This document shows positions 39,425 to 46,997 of a DNA stretch of 47,300 nucleotides, piece after piece. Source of the stretch: Verrucomicrobiaceae bacterium UBA2429 (GTDB taxonomy: Bacteria; Verrucomicrobiota; Verrucomicrobiia; Verrucomicrobiales; Verrucomicrobiaceae); assembly GCA_002343505.1 (NCBI GenBank), contig DDQZ01000106.1, forward strand, positions 51,428 to 98,727, read 5' to 3'. Positions within the stretch are counted from its first letter, which is position 1. The number at the start of each line of letters is the position of its first letter. The notes beneath the pieces were generated by a model. The model ran no database searches, had not been told where the DNA came from, and saw only the letters and a program-made list of their open reading frames with translations. The translations under genes were made by a program, and so were the position numbers.

Positions 39425-39790
39425 CGCACCTCCACGCCGTCCGATGGACGCTGAGAAGTTCGGAGGCGCACCTCCACGCCGTCCGATGGACGCTGAGAAG
39501 TTCGGAGGCGCATCTCCACGCCGCTCGAGAGACACTGAGAAGTTCGGAGGCGCACCTCCACGCCGCCCGAGAGACACCGGGAAGTTTGGAGGTTCACCTC
39601 CGCGCCGTCGGAGGGACGCCGGGAAGTTTGGAGGTGCGCCTCCACGCCGTCCGAGAGACGTTGGGAAGTTCGGAGGCATGCCTCCACGCCGTCCGAGAGA
39701 CGCTGAGAAGTTTGGAGGCACGCCTCCACGCCGTCCGAGAGACGCTGAGAAGTTTGGAGGCGCACCTCCACATCGTCGGCGGGCCTCCCC
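39425..39790. repeat. 42-bp tandem repeat array, eight full copies and a partial one
   Basis: Full units begin at 39425, 39467, 39509, 39551, 39593, 39635, 39677 and 39719; a ninth diverges after about 20 bases. The core is CTCCACGCCGTCCGA and GAGAAGT(T/C)NGGAGG. Because 42 is divisible by three and no stop occurs, several frames stay open. On the plus strand one frame gives a 14-residue repeat (RLHAVRETLRSLEA) with heptad spacing of Leu/Val, but two units contain Pro there. Differences between units fall in all codon positions, so I do not call a gene. Confidence 0.85.
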
Positions 39791-39901
39791 AGGTGGGGCG
39801 CTTGGTCCTCCAAGCGCCGCGTGCGCACGCGCAGGGTCCGAGCGGTGCGGCAGCATCAAGCGCACCCGCAGCTCCGTACGCGGCGCGTTGAGGACAACTC
39901 G

Positions 39902-39925
39902 CCCTACCCCCTGCCGCAGACGCGC
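39902..39925 (+). repeat. short dispersed repeat, copy 2
   Basis: A near match to 522-544 (CCCTACCC, then TGCCGCAGACGCGC). It lies between the 42-bp array and the interrupted gene at 39958-40566. Confidence 0.45.
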
Positions 39926-39935
39926 TTGCCCTGGA

Positions 39936-39954
39936 AGATGCCAGACATCTGCAA
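39936..39954 (+). repeat. 19-base direct repeat, left copy
   Basis: AGATGCCAGACATCTGCAA. It recurs exactly at 40713-40731. The first 15 bases are an imperfect palindrome (AGATG-N5-CATCT). The two copies bracket the interrupted gene at 39958-40566. Confidence 0.7.
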
Positions 39955-39957
39955 CCT

Positions 39958-40566
39958 TCATTCTTTGCCGCTCTTGGCTGGGGTTTCCTTGTGGCGGGCG
40001 TAGGGAAGCAGGCTGTCACAGTGGCTCAGAAGTTCCTTCGCGATCTCGCTGTCCGCATCAAACCCATACCATCCGCTGCCCAAAGGCCAGATCTCGACGT
40101 AGAAGTTACTGCACTCCCAACAGATGCTCGTCTCGGCGACAAGCTTGGCGCCTCGATAGAGACGGAATCCATAAGCAGGTTCATGGCAAAGGGACCCACG
40201 CTGATGAGCGGCTGACTGCCAACGCCAGAGGTCCAGGAACGCATCGAGCTTCTCTCCGGTGAGAGTGATGCTGCCGCAAACAGGCTATGTGCGCCCATAA
40301 GGGCGAATCGGAAAGGTCTCTTTGGTCTGTTGCTCCTTGGTGCCCATGAGAAGATAAATGCGTGCTTCGGTGACGCCTCCAACCTTGGAAAACATCTCCT
40401 GAGCCTTCCGGTGAAAACGTCCGAATGTGACATCCTTCCAGCCTTCTCCAAGCGCGAGGTAGAAACCAATGATGAACAGCAACAGCCACGGCAGGGCACG
40501 AACGCATTTCTGGAGTCTTGGTCGCATCACGAGTGGCTGTTTGGTTGCCCGAACATTGCGCATCAT
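39958..40566 (-). pseudogene. hypothetical membrane-anchored gene interrupted by in-frame TAG
   Basis: A 203-codon frame broken only by TAG at 40285-40287. The first part (93 residues) has a membrane helix at about 25-40 (LPWLLLFIIGFYLALG) and ends TEARIYLLMG, then FPIRPYGRT. The second part continues in the same frame: PVCGSITLTGEKLDAFLDLW, then LCHEPAYGFRLYRGAKLVAE and TSICWECSNFYVE, ending in KSGKE. The two halves look like one protein, with a C-terminal CxWxCxN-like cysteine motif (ICWECSN) in a strand-rich domain. I know similar unnamed verrucomicrobial-type proteins only loosely and give no function. The lack of further damage suggests recent inactivation, a sequencing error, or suppression. 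It lies between two 19-base direct repeats. Confidence 0.65.
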
Positions 40567-40712
40567 TCACAAAAGCGCCGCTTTGTCAGCAGCTTTATCT
40601 CCGGCGGATGGGTTGCTTGATGACGGGCTTTGGGATTCATGGCATGGCTTTTGCCGGGTATTTGAGCGCAGGGCAACAAGGAGGCTCCTTTTTGCTCAAG
40701 TGCCTGGCAGAA

Positions 40713-40731
40713 AGATGCCAGACATCTGCAA
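40713..40731 (+). repeat. 19-base direct repeat, right copy
   Basis: Exact copy of 39936-39954, same orientation, 777 bases apart start to start. Confidence 0.7.
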
Positions 40732-40764
40732 TCTGCAAGGATGAGGAGCTGGCAAGTGGGGGGC

Positions 40765-41679
40765 TCACTTCCCGGCGGCCTTGCCCCCGCGCTCGGCGGG
40801 CAGGGACTGGCCTTCGAGCCAGACGTATTCCTTCCACGAGCCCTCGTAGAGGCGCACCTTCGGGTAGCCGAGCACGTGCTTGAGGGTGAAGTAGAGCAGG
40901 CTGCCCTCGCGGGAGGTGCCGCAGTAGCAGATGATGTCCTTGTCCGGCGTGATGCCCGCGCTTTGCAGCTCGCGCTTCATTTGGGCCGTGGATTTGAACT
41001 GGTGCGTGTTTCCGCCGTCCATGAGCCGCGCCCAGTGGAAGCTGATGGCGCCGGGGATGTGCCCCTTGCGCAGCCAGACATCGTCGTTGCCTTGGTATTC
41101 GTTTAGCGGACGGGCGTCCACGAGCAGGTTGCCGGGTTTGCCGGCATGGGCGCTCACGGTTTTCACATCCACGCCGATGCCTTTGTCTCCCCGCCAGGGC
41201 AGGCTGCCGGGTGGGTTGCCAAAATACTCCCGCACGGGTTTGAGCCCGGCCTTCACCCAGCCGGCCAGGCCGCCATCCACGACGCGGATGTTTTGGATGC
41301 CGTACTTTTCCAGCACATAGACGACCATGCTGGTACTGAGGATTTCATCATTGGGCAGCGCGGCGCCGGTGGCATAGACGAGGTGGAGGCGGTCTTTGTC
41401 CGCGCCGGCGCGCTTGAGCAGGGCTTTGGTGATGGAGTCGGGCAGGTATTGCACAGGCACGGCCTGGTCGGTGCCGCGCAGGGTGTCGAAGTTGATGTGG
41501 TGCGCCTGGGGCAGGTGGCCGCGGAAGTAGTCCTTGTAGCCGCCGCGCGTGTCGAGCACGATGGGGCGCTGGGCGGGGTCGGGATGGTCGAGCAGCTTTT
41601 TGGCGTCAGCCGGTGAGATGAGGCCGATGTCGGCATGGACGGCGGTGGCGAGCAGGGCGAGTGCGAGGATGTGTTTCAT
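40765..41679 (-). CDS. exported two-domain rhodanese (thiosulfate sulfurtransferase)
   Basis: Transfers sulfane sulfur from thiosulfate or another donor. A signal peptide covers about residues 1-16 (MKHILALALLATAVHA), so it acts outside the cytoplasm. The first rhodanese domain (about 20-140) has IVLDTRGGYKDYFRGHLPQA but lacks the active Cys (YATGAALPND at the loop position). The second (about 160-295) has LLVDARPLNEYQG, GHIPGAISFHW and the active loop CYCGTSREG near residue 252, with the catalytic Cys. This is the normal two-domain arrangement. At 304 residues it is full length. It ends a minus-strand group with the beta-barrel-like gene (12-base gap) and the phosphate transporter, possibly one transcript. 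Confidence 0.88.
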   Translation of the reverse strand: MKHILALALLATAVHADIGLISPADAKKLLDHPDPAQRPIVLDTRGGYKDYFRGHLPQAHHINFDTLRGTDQAVPVQYLPDSITKALLKRAGADKDRLHLVYATGAALPNDEILSTSMVVYVLEKYGIQNIRVVDGGLAGWVKAGLKPVREYFGNPPGSLPWRGDKGIGVDVKTVSAHAGKPGNLLVDARPLNEYQGNDDVWLRKGHIPGAISFHWARLMDGGNTHQFKSTAQMKRELQSAGITPDKDIICYCGTSREGSLLYFTLKHVLGYPKVRLYEGSWKEYVWLEGQSLPAERGGKAAGK

Positions 41680-41691
41680 GGTGGGTGGGGA

Positions 41692-42378
41692 TCAGAAGGT
41701 GAAGACGAAGTTGATCTTGGCGATGAAGCTGACGCTGCCCTGGTCGGGAAAGTTGGTCCAGGTCTCCAGGACGATGTGCTTGCTGAGGTCGTACTTGGCG
41801 CCGACGGAGGGCAGCCAGCCGCGCTGGTCGCGGGTCTGCACGAGGTCGGCGTTGAGGTTGAAGTTGCGGTCGAGCAGTTTCCAGGTGCGGTCCACGCCGA
41901 GCAGGAGGGTGTCGCCCCCGGTCTGCCTGCCGTAACCGGCGTGGCCGCGCAGCAGGCCGAAGTCGTGGGCGAGCACGGCGTAGCTGAAGGGATCGCTCCA
42001 GCGCTCATGATCGGTGAAGGCGATGTTGGCCACGCCGAGCGCGAGCAGACCATTTTCCCAGGGGCTGAAATTGACCTTGGTCTGGAACAGCAGCGGCCCG
42101 GTGAGATCGGGTGCGATGGGGCTGTCCATGCCCCATTCGAGATCCAGCGGGCCAAAGTCCCAGCCGGTCTTGAAGCCGAGCCAGAAGGAGTGCTGGCCGG
42201 GGCCGTTGGCGGCGAACTGGTTGGCGCCGCCGAAGCTGCTGAAGGCCTGCACGGCCACGGTGCGGTGTGGCACGGTGTCGGCGGTGGGGATGTTGTTGAG
42301 GCCGGTCGGCGTGCCGAGGGCGGTGGAGGCGGCGGCGAGGAGCGCGGCGGTTAGGATGTGAGCACGGTTGGTTTTCAT
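41692..42378 (-). CDS. exported beta-barrel-like outer-membrane protein
   Basis: A 228-residue protein with a signal peptide (about 1-22, ILTAALLAAASTALG) and an alternating hydrophobic pattern typical of transmembrane beta strands (FWLGFKTGWDFGPLDLEWGM; LLFQTKVNFSPW; LLLGVDRTWKLL). It ends KINFVFTF with the C-terminal aromatic residue read by the BAM machinery. I do not recognise a named family. I use the ATG at 42378 (MKTNRAHIL); the upstream extension is Arg-rich and out of character. The start overlaps the phosphate transporter stop by ATGA, so the two are co-translated. A role in phosphate or anion entry is an inference from that coupling. Confidence 0.7.
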   Translation of the reverse strand: MKTNRAHILTAALLAAASTALGTPTGLNNIPTADTVPHRTVAVQAFSSFGGANQFAANGPGQHSFWLGFKTGWDFGPLDLEWGMDSPIAPDLTGPLLFQTKVNFSPWENGLLALGVANIAFTDHERWSDPFSYAVLAHDFGLLRGHAGYGRQTGGDTLLLGVDRTWKLLDRNFNLNADLVQTRDQRGWLPSVGAKYDLSKHIVLETWTNFPDQGSVSFIAKINFVFTF

Positions 42379-43355
42379 GGTGAGAGAAGGCGGAAGATCA
42401 GCGCCGCGAGCAGCGCGGAGACGGGCAGGGTGACAACCCAGGCAGCGAGCACGGGCAGTGCGGTGCGCCACTTTGCCTGCCGCGTGGTGATGCCGATGCC
42501 GAGCAGCGCGCCCACGGAGACATGCGTGGTGGAGACGGGCAGCGCGTGCAGGCTGGCGGTGGTGACGAGCACGGCGGTGGCGAGATTTGCGGCGAAGCCC
42601 TGGCCGGGGTTCATGCCGGTGATCTTGTGCGCCAGCGTCTCCGCCACCTGGCGCGCACTGATGAGCCCGCCCAGCGCCATGGCGGCGGCGATGAGCATCA
42701 TGCCCGCGCCGCCCTGGAGCCAGCCGATGACGGCGAGCAGCGCGGCCATCTTCGGCGTGTCATTCAGCCCGCGCGCGAAGCACACCGCGCCGGCGCTGAG
42801 GAAATGCAGAGCGTCCAGCGCGCGCGTGCGGTGGTCCGGAGCCAGACGGAGCTTTTTCAGCGCGAGATAAACCCCTGCACCCGCCGCCACGGCGAGCACG
42901 GGGCTGAGCAGCAGCGGCTTCACAAAACTCTCCCACAGCTTGCCGGCATGCACGTCCCCCGTCATCCAGCCCGCGCCGAGCAGGGCGCCGGTGAGCATGT
43001 GCGTGGTGGAGACGGGAAAGCCGAGCCGCGTGGCCAGCATGCCCGCGAGCCCCGCCGCGGCGGCCACGGAGGCGAGGAAGGCTGGCTGAGCGGCCAGGTC
43101 ATCCGGCACGAGGCCCTTGCCGGAAAAAGCCTTCAGCATCGCGCCCGTCAGCAGCGTGGCAGCCACGCAGCCCGCCGCCGTCGTCACCGCCGCCCAGAGC
43201 ACGGCGGTCCGGTAGCTGGCCGTGCCGCTGCCAAAGAGCGAGGCCACGCCTTTGAAATTGGCGTTGGCCCCGTTCGCGTAAGCCACGATGAGCACGGCGC
43301 TGAACAGGAGGATGAGCACGGCGCTGCTTTTGAATGCATTTGCCCGTTTTGGCAA
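42375..43355 (-). CDS. inorganic phosphate transporter, PiT family
   Basis: Membrane protein of 326 residues with about ten helices and the duplicated PiT signature: first half AYANGANANFKGVASL and GFPVSTTHMLTGALLG, second half FARGLNDTPKMAALL and ALPVSTTHVSVGALLG. It probably imports phosphate (or sulfate in some relatives) with protons or sodium. In the first half the usual GANDNFKG motif reads GANANFKG. No DUF47 (PhoU-like) partner is adjacent, unlike many PiT loci. The first possible start is TTG at 43355, which overlaps a dyad at 43339-43356; a GTG at 43319 (VLILLFSAVLIVAYANG) would give a more natural N-terminus. The start is therefore uncertain by 12 residues. Confidence 0.85.
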   Translation of the reverse strand: MPKRANAFKSSAVLILLFSAVLIVAYANGANANFKGVASLFGSGTASYRTAVLWAAVTTAAGCVAATLLTGAMLKAFSGKGLVPDDLAAQPAFLASVAAAAGLAGMLATRLGFPVSTTHMLTGALLGAGWMTGDVHAGKLWESFVKPLLLSPVLAVAAGAGVYLALKKLRLAPDHRTRALDALHFLSAGAVCFARGLNDTPKMAALLAVIGWLQGGAGMMLIAAAMALGGLISARQVAETLAHKITGMNPGQGFAANLATAVLVTTASLHALPVSTTHVSVGALLGIGITTRQAKWRTALPVLAAWVVTLPVSALLAALIFRLLSP

Positions 43356-43356
43356 A
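43339..43356. promoter_or_regulatory. operator-like dyad 1
   Basis: TTTGCC-CGTTTT-GGCAAA. Its arms are identical to those of the dyad at 43363-43380, and the centres are 24 bases apart. It covers the upstream start option of the phosphate transporter. Confidence 0.55.
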
Positions 43357-43362
43357 CTTTAA

Positions 43363-43380
43363 TTTGCCAATATTGGCAAA
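43363..43380. promoter_or_regulatory. operator-like dyad 2 (perfect 18-base palindrome)
   Basis: TTTGCCAATATTGGCAAA, a perfect palindrome with the same TTTGCC-N6-GGCAAA arms as dyad 1. It lies between the divergent phosphate transporter and alginate-export-type porin, so one dimeric regulator could control both. Confidence 0.6.
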
Positions 43381-43450
43381 CAACTTCGTCAGGCTGGCCT
43401 CATCTCGCTTTTTGACAGCGCGGCGGATTTCATGAAAGGAAAGCGTTCCG

Positions 43451-44839
43451 ATGCTCTTGCCAGATTTGCAGCCCCTCTCATCCTTGAGGCGGACCTTCGT
43501 CCGACTGGGAATGGCCGTGGCTGCTGGCTGGGCCTCCTGCGGACAGGCGGAGGATTTCAGTCCGGTGAAAACGCTCGCCGCGGCATCGGATCGCATCTCG
43601 GAAAGCCCCGCCTATGCTCATGCGCTGGCGGGCAGCCTGGAGTGGCTGGACTTCGGCATCGAGTCGCGCACGCGTTACGAACAGCGCTGGAACGACTATG
43701 CCACGCCCGGACTGCTCAGCGATGACGCGCTGGTGACACGCAACCTGCTCTGGCTCGGCATCACGGAAAAGCTCGACCCGCTGCGCCTCTTTGTGGAGGC
43801 GGAGGATTCCCGCCGATTTTTCTCCGACAGAACTGCGGATCCAAACATCGAGACCGGTCTGGAGCTGATCCAGGCCTTCGCCCAGCTTTACTGGGAGGAC
43901 GCGCTGGCCGGCCTGCCTCTGCGCATCAACGCCGGGCGCATGGCCTTTGACTTCGTGGACCGCCGGCTGGTGGCGCGGAACCGCAACCGGAACACCATCA
44001 GCGCATTCGACGGCCTGCGCATCCGGCTCGGGGAAGATGCCACGCGCTGGGAGGTGGATGCCTTTGCCCTGCATCCGGTGGAGCGCATCTTCGACGCGCG
44101 TGATCAGGCGGCGGAGAACATCTGGCTAGCGGGCCTGGCCGCGCACTGGCGCGGCAGCTCGCCGCATTTCATCGCCGAGCCTTACTGGCTGTGGCTGAAC
44201 CAGGACAATGACAGGACCACGCCCATGCGGCGCGACATCCACACGCTCGGCTTTCATGCCTTCGGACGGCTGGGCAAAGAGGAAGCCTGGGACTACGATG
44301 CCAGCCTGACCTGGCAGTGGGGCACGGCGCAAGACAGCCGCCACCGCGCCTGGGCCGCGCACCTGGAGGCCGGACGCACCTTTGACGCCCCATGGAAGCC
44401 CCGGCTGGCCCTGTGGCTGAACTACGCCAGCGGCGACAGGACGCCTGGCGATGGCAGCAACGAGCGCTTCGATCCGCTCTTCGGCGCCTCCTATGCCATG
44501 TACGGCTTCAGCGGCTGGTTCGTCTGGCGCAACATGCTGAACACGGCTGTCCGGCTGACGTTTCAGCCAGCCGCCCGTCTCAGGTGCGAGCTGCTGCACC
44601 GCGCCTACTGGCTGGCCTCCGACACGGATGCCTGGACGCGCGGACTGCGCCGCGACCGCACGGGCGGCAGCGGCAGCTTCATCGGCCAGGCGGCGGAGGC
44701 GCGCCTGGTCTGGCTCGTGTGCGGGAACCTGGACTTTGACCTGGCCTGCTCGCACTTCCTGCCCGGTGGCTTCACCTCAGGCACTGGCGACGCGCCCGCC
44801 GCGCACTTTTTTCAAGCCGCCGCGACGCTGAAGTTTTGA
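43451..44839 (+). CDS. alginate-export-family outer-membrane porin
   Basis: A 462-residue beta-barrel protein of the AlgE/alginate_exp type. An N-terminal signal lies at about residues 18-34 (RLGMAVAAGWASCGQAEDF). The barrel begins with SLEWLDFGIESRTRYEQRWND, a typical first strand, and continues with NLLWLGITEKLDPLRLFVEA, LRINAGRMAFDFVDRRLVAR, AFDGLRIRL, and ends AHFFQAAATLKF with the C-terminal Phe. The exact exported or imported solute is unknown; relatives move anions and acidic sugars. It is divergent from the phosphate transporter with two matching dyads in between. The first ATG (43451) is used; a later Met (residue 21) is possible. It is convergent with the CobW gene. Confidence 0.8.
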   Translation: MLLPDLQPLSSLRRTFVRLGMAVAAGWASCGQAEDFSPVKTLAAASDRISESPAYAHALAGSLEWLDFGIESRTRYEQRWNDYATPGLLSDDALVTRNLLWLGITEKLDPLRLFVEAEDSRRFFSDRTADPNIETGLELIQAFAQLYWEDALAGLPLRINAGRMAFDFVDRRLVARNRNRNTISAFDGLRIRLGEDATRWEVDAFALHPVERIFDARDQAAENIWLAGLAAHWRGSSPHFIAEPYWLWLNQDNDRTTPMRRDIHTLGFHAFGRLGKEEAWDYDASLTWQWGTAQDSRHRAWAAHLEAGRTFDAPWKPRLALWLNYASGDRTPGDGSNERFDPLFGASYAMYGFSGWFVWRNMLNTAVRLTFQPAARLRCELLHRAYWLASDTDAWTRGLRRDRTGGSGSFIGQAAEARLVWLVCGNLDFDLACSHFLPGGFTSGTGDAPAAHFFQAAATLKF

Positions 44840-44855
44840 GGAACGGCCTCCTTCC

Positions 44856-46019
44856 TCAGCAGCAGCCGCTGCCGGGCTGGCAGCCGCCTTTGGTTTCCAT
44901 CACCAGCTCGCCATCCCGGTAGGTGGGCACGGGCTTGCCAGGGCAGAAGTGCTCCTCATGATCCAGCGTGGCCCGCAGCCCGAAGAAGCCCGCGCTGACC
45001 GCCTCCAGCCCCGCTTTCACAGCCTCGACCAGCGCCGCGGGCTCCGCCTCGGCGCGCAGGTTCACGATGAGCTGGCCGCCGGTGCTGGGCTCGTCCAGCT
45101 CCATGCCCAGCTCGGGGATGTAGTCGCTGCGCACGAGGTTCACGCTCGCCAGCTCGCCCGCGATGCCGTCGTCCGGGCTGAAGGTCATCTTGAAATGCGC
45201 GATCTCCACGCCCTGGCGCTGCAGCTCCGCCTGCACATGGGCGGCGAGCTTTTTGAGGAAGTCGTTCGCTTCAAATTCATCGTCGCAGCTCAGCGTCACG
45301 GTGGCATTCAGCCAGCCGAGCAGCGCCTCGCCCTCGGCATACACCTCGTAGTCCACAGCCATGGGATTCCGCCGCGCCTGCTCGCCACTCATCAGCGTGG
45401 CGAAAAGTTCGTCCAGCCCGCTCTCCTGCCGTGGCGAGGCGGCAACGACTTGAGCCAGCGGGAACTCCTTCTGCAAAACCGCGCGCAGTTCTTCGCGCTG
45501 CGCGTCATCGAGCAGATCGCTCTTGCTGATGACGATGAGATCGGCCTCCTCGATCTGCTTTTTGAAAATGTAGGCCACCTTGGAAGAGAACGTGCCTCCC
45601 TCCTCCAGACCAAAGACGCGCCTGGCGCGCACCGGGTCCACCAGCACCGCCAGCGGCGCGATGGTGAAGGCATCCCCATACATGCGGCGCAGCGGATACG
45701 TCACCGTGGCGACGAGGTCCGTGCAGCTCCCCACCGGCTCGGCGATGAAGACATCCGGCTTGGTGGCGTCATTCAGCCGCGCGGCGGCATCCACCAGCGT
45801 GTTGAAGCGGCAGCAGAAGCACCCGCCCGCGATCTCCTCCGTGGCAAAGCCCTGGCCGCGCAGCAGCTTCGTGTCCACCAGGCCGCCCGCCTGGTCATTG
45901 GTGATGAGGCCGACCTTCAGCCCCTGATTGCTCAGGTAACGGGCCAGGCGGCCGACGGTGGTGGTCTTTCCGGCTCCGAGGAAGCCGCCGATCATGATGT
46001 AACGCGCAGGTGAGGGCAT
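44856..46019 (-). CDS. CobW/G3E family GTPase, putative metallochaperone
   Basis: P-loop GTPase of 387 residues that probably delivers a metal, most likely zinc or cobalt. Walker A is GGFLGAGKTTT (about residues 11-21). The metal-binding CxCC motif is GGCFCC (Cys67, Cys69, Cys70). ISKSDLLD is the NKxD-like guanine motif, with S in place of N. EPVGSCTDLVATV follows switch regions. The C-terminus ends GGCQPGSGCC, three more Cys that could bind metal; this is not universal in the family. I use the ATG at 46019 (MPSPARYIMIGGF). It is divergent from an ArsR regulator with 73 bases between starts, which suggests metal-responsive control of both. Confidence 0.88.
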   Translation of the reverse strand: MPSPARYIMIGGFLGAGKTTTVGRLARYLSNQGLKVGLITNDQAGGLVDTKLLRGQGFATEEIAGGCFCCRFNTLVDAAARLNDATKPDVFIAEPVGSCTDLVATVTYPLRRMYGDAFTIAPLAVLVDPVRARRVFGLEEGGTFSSKVAYIFKKQIEEADLIVISKSDLLDDAQREELRAVLQKEFPLAQVVAASPRQESGLDELFATLMSGEQARRNPMAVDYEVYAEGEALLGWLNATVTLSCDDEFEANDFLKKLAAHVQAELQRQGVEIAHFKMTFSPDDGIAGELASVNLVRSDYIPELGMELDEPSTGGQLIVNLRAEAEPAALVEAVKAGLEAVSAGFFGLRATLDHEEHFCPGKPVPTYRDGELVMETKGGCQPGSGCC

Positions 46020-46092
46020 GAGGTTTGTTTGCCGGGAGGCGCAAGTACGCAAGCCTCAACCGCGCTTCTTGCGCAAAAATGCCGCGCGTAGT
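46020..46092. promoter_or_regulatory. shared control region of cobW-like and arsR-like genes
   Basis: A 73-base divergent spacer with GCGCAAGTACGCAAG (46039-46053) and CTTGCGCAAAA (46068-46078). These repeat CAAG/CTTG half-sites and could be ArsR binding sites. No binding site has been proven; the call rests on position and symmetry. Confidence 0.35.
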
Positions 46093-46431
46093 ATGAAATG
46101 CATCAAGATGCCCGCCCGCAAGACTCCGCCCAAGTTCGACTGCCTTTCCGCCATGAAAGCCCTTGGCGAGCCGACACGTCTGCGGCTGGTGCGCCAGCTC
46201 ATCAGCGGGCCCAAGCCGGTGACGGAGTTGTGCGAGAGCCTGGGCGCCACAGCTTACAACGTCTCCAAGCATCTGCGCGTGCTCAAAGAGGCGGGATTAC
46301 TGGAGATGCAAAAGCAGGGGCAGCAGCGCATTTATGATCTGGCCTCCGCGTTTCGGGAAAAGCTCTCGCGCAACTCCATGACGCTCGATCTCGGCTGCTG
46401 CCAGTTTCACTTCGACAAGCTGCCGGAATAA
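46093..46431 (+). CDS. ArsR-family winged-helix regulator
   Basis: A 112-residue repressor-like DNA-binding protein. The winged helix runs from ALGEPTRLRLVRQLISG (about residues 22-38) through VTELCESLGATAYNVSKHLR, the recognition helix, to VLKEAGLLEMQKQGQQRIYDL, the wing. The C-terminus LDLGCCQFHFDKLPE holds a CC...H cluster, and ELCES a further Cys, which could sense metal, although the classical alpha3 CxC motif is replaced by a single Cys. I use the ATG at 46093 (MKCIKMPARK); 46108 is an alternative. It is divergent from the CobW GTPase and is likely to regulate it. Confidence 0.82.
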   Translation: MKCIKMPARKTPPKFDCLSAMKALGEPTRLRLVRQLISGPKPVTELCESLGATAYNVSKHLRVLKEAGLLEMQKQGQQRIYDLASAFREKLSRNSMTLDLGCCQFHFDKLPE

Positions 46432-46462
46432 GACGATCCGGGATCAGCGGCATGCGCGCTCG

Positions 46463-46490
46463 AAAAAAAAGCCGGCGGTTTCCCGCCGGC
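46463..46490 (-). terminator. intrinsic terminator of the thioredoxin-like gene
   Basis: On the minus strand: GCCGGCGG-GAAA-CCGCCGGC (46471-46490), an 8-bp perfect stem with a GNRA loop, followed by eight T. It lies 26 bases after the stop at 46517. Confidence 0.88.
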
Positions 46491-46516
46491 TGGTGTGAGA
46501 CTCGGAGCGGCCTGGA

Positions 46517-46933
46517 TCATTTGGCCTTGGCCAGCACCTGCTCCAGCGTGCCCGCGAAGGCTGAAGCGCTGGTTCCGCCGACCTGGTTGCCGAGGCTTTT
46601 GCCGTCAGCGCCAAGGAACTGGATGTGCGGGATGCCGTTGACGCCGTATTTCTGAGCCGCAGCCGCGTTGGCCTCGACATCCGTGTCCAGGTAGGCCCAG
46701 ACAAACTTGTCATGCAGGGCGGCGACTTCCTTGCTGGGATAGACGGTCTTTTTCATTGCCTGGCACGGAGGGCACCAGACGGCGGAAAAAACCACGACCA
46801 GGGGCTTGCCCTCTTTTTTCGCGGTCTCGGTGGCGGTTTTGAAATCGGTGAGGAAGGCGGGGCTGCCTTTGGGGAAATCCGCGGCGAGGAGTGGCAGGGA
46901 CAGGGCGGCGGCGAGTGCGAGGATGCGTTTCAT
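46517..46933 (-). CDS. exported thioredoxin-family protein
   Basis: A 138-residue thioredoxin-fold protein with a signal peptide (MKRILALAAALSLPLLAADF), probably periplasmic. The redox motif is WCPPC (Cys54, Cys57) in VVVFSAVWCPPCQAMKKTV. The cis-Pro is in NGIPHIQFLG. The CPPC centre is less reducing than the CGPC of thioredoxin and resembles thiol-disulfide proteins of the DsbD gamma/TlpA-like group that reduce or charge periplasmic substrates. I use the ATG at 46933 because the signal begins there; the frame is open farther upstream into the next gene. It lies 64 bases after the ABC exporter stop and ends in a strong terminator. Confidence 0.85.
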   Translation of the reverse strand: MKRILALAAALSLPLLAADFPKGSPAFLTDFKTATETAKKEGKPLVVVFSAVWCPPCQAMKKTVYPSKEVAALHDKFVWAYLDTDVEANAAAAQKYGVNGIPHIQFLGADGKSLGNQVGGTSASAFAGTLEQVLAKAK

Positions 46934-46997
46934 AAGTGTGTGTGGATTGGGGTGACGCGGAGAAGACGCGCGGCGGCTGAATTTTATTCCATTGGGA

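Noticed and set aside
39425..39790. CRISPR array
   Set aside because: Units are contiguous 42-bp repeats without unique spacers, and no cas gene is near.
39088..39828. Minus-strand frames through the 42-bp array (also 39326-39961) and plus-strand frame 39444-40262
   Set aside because: Open only because the repeat lacks stops; unit differences show no codon-position bias, and the frames overlap one another.
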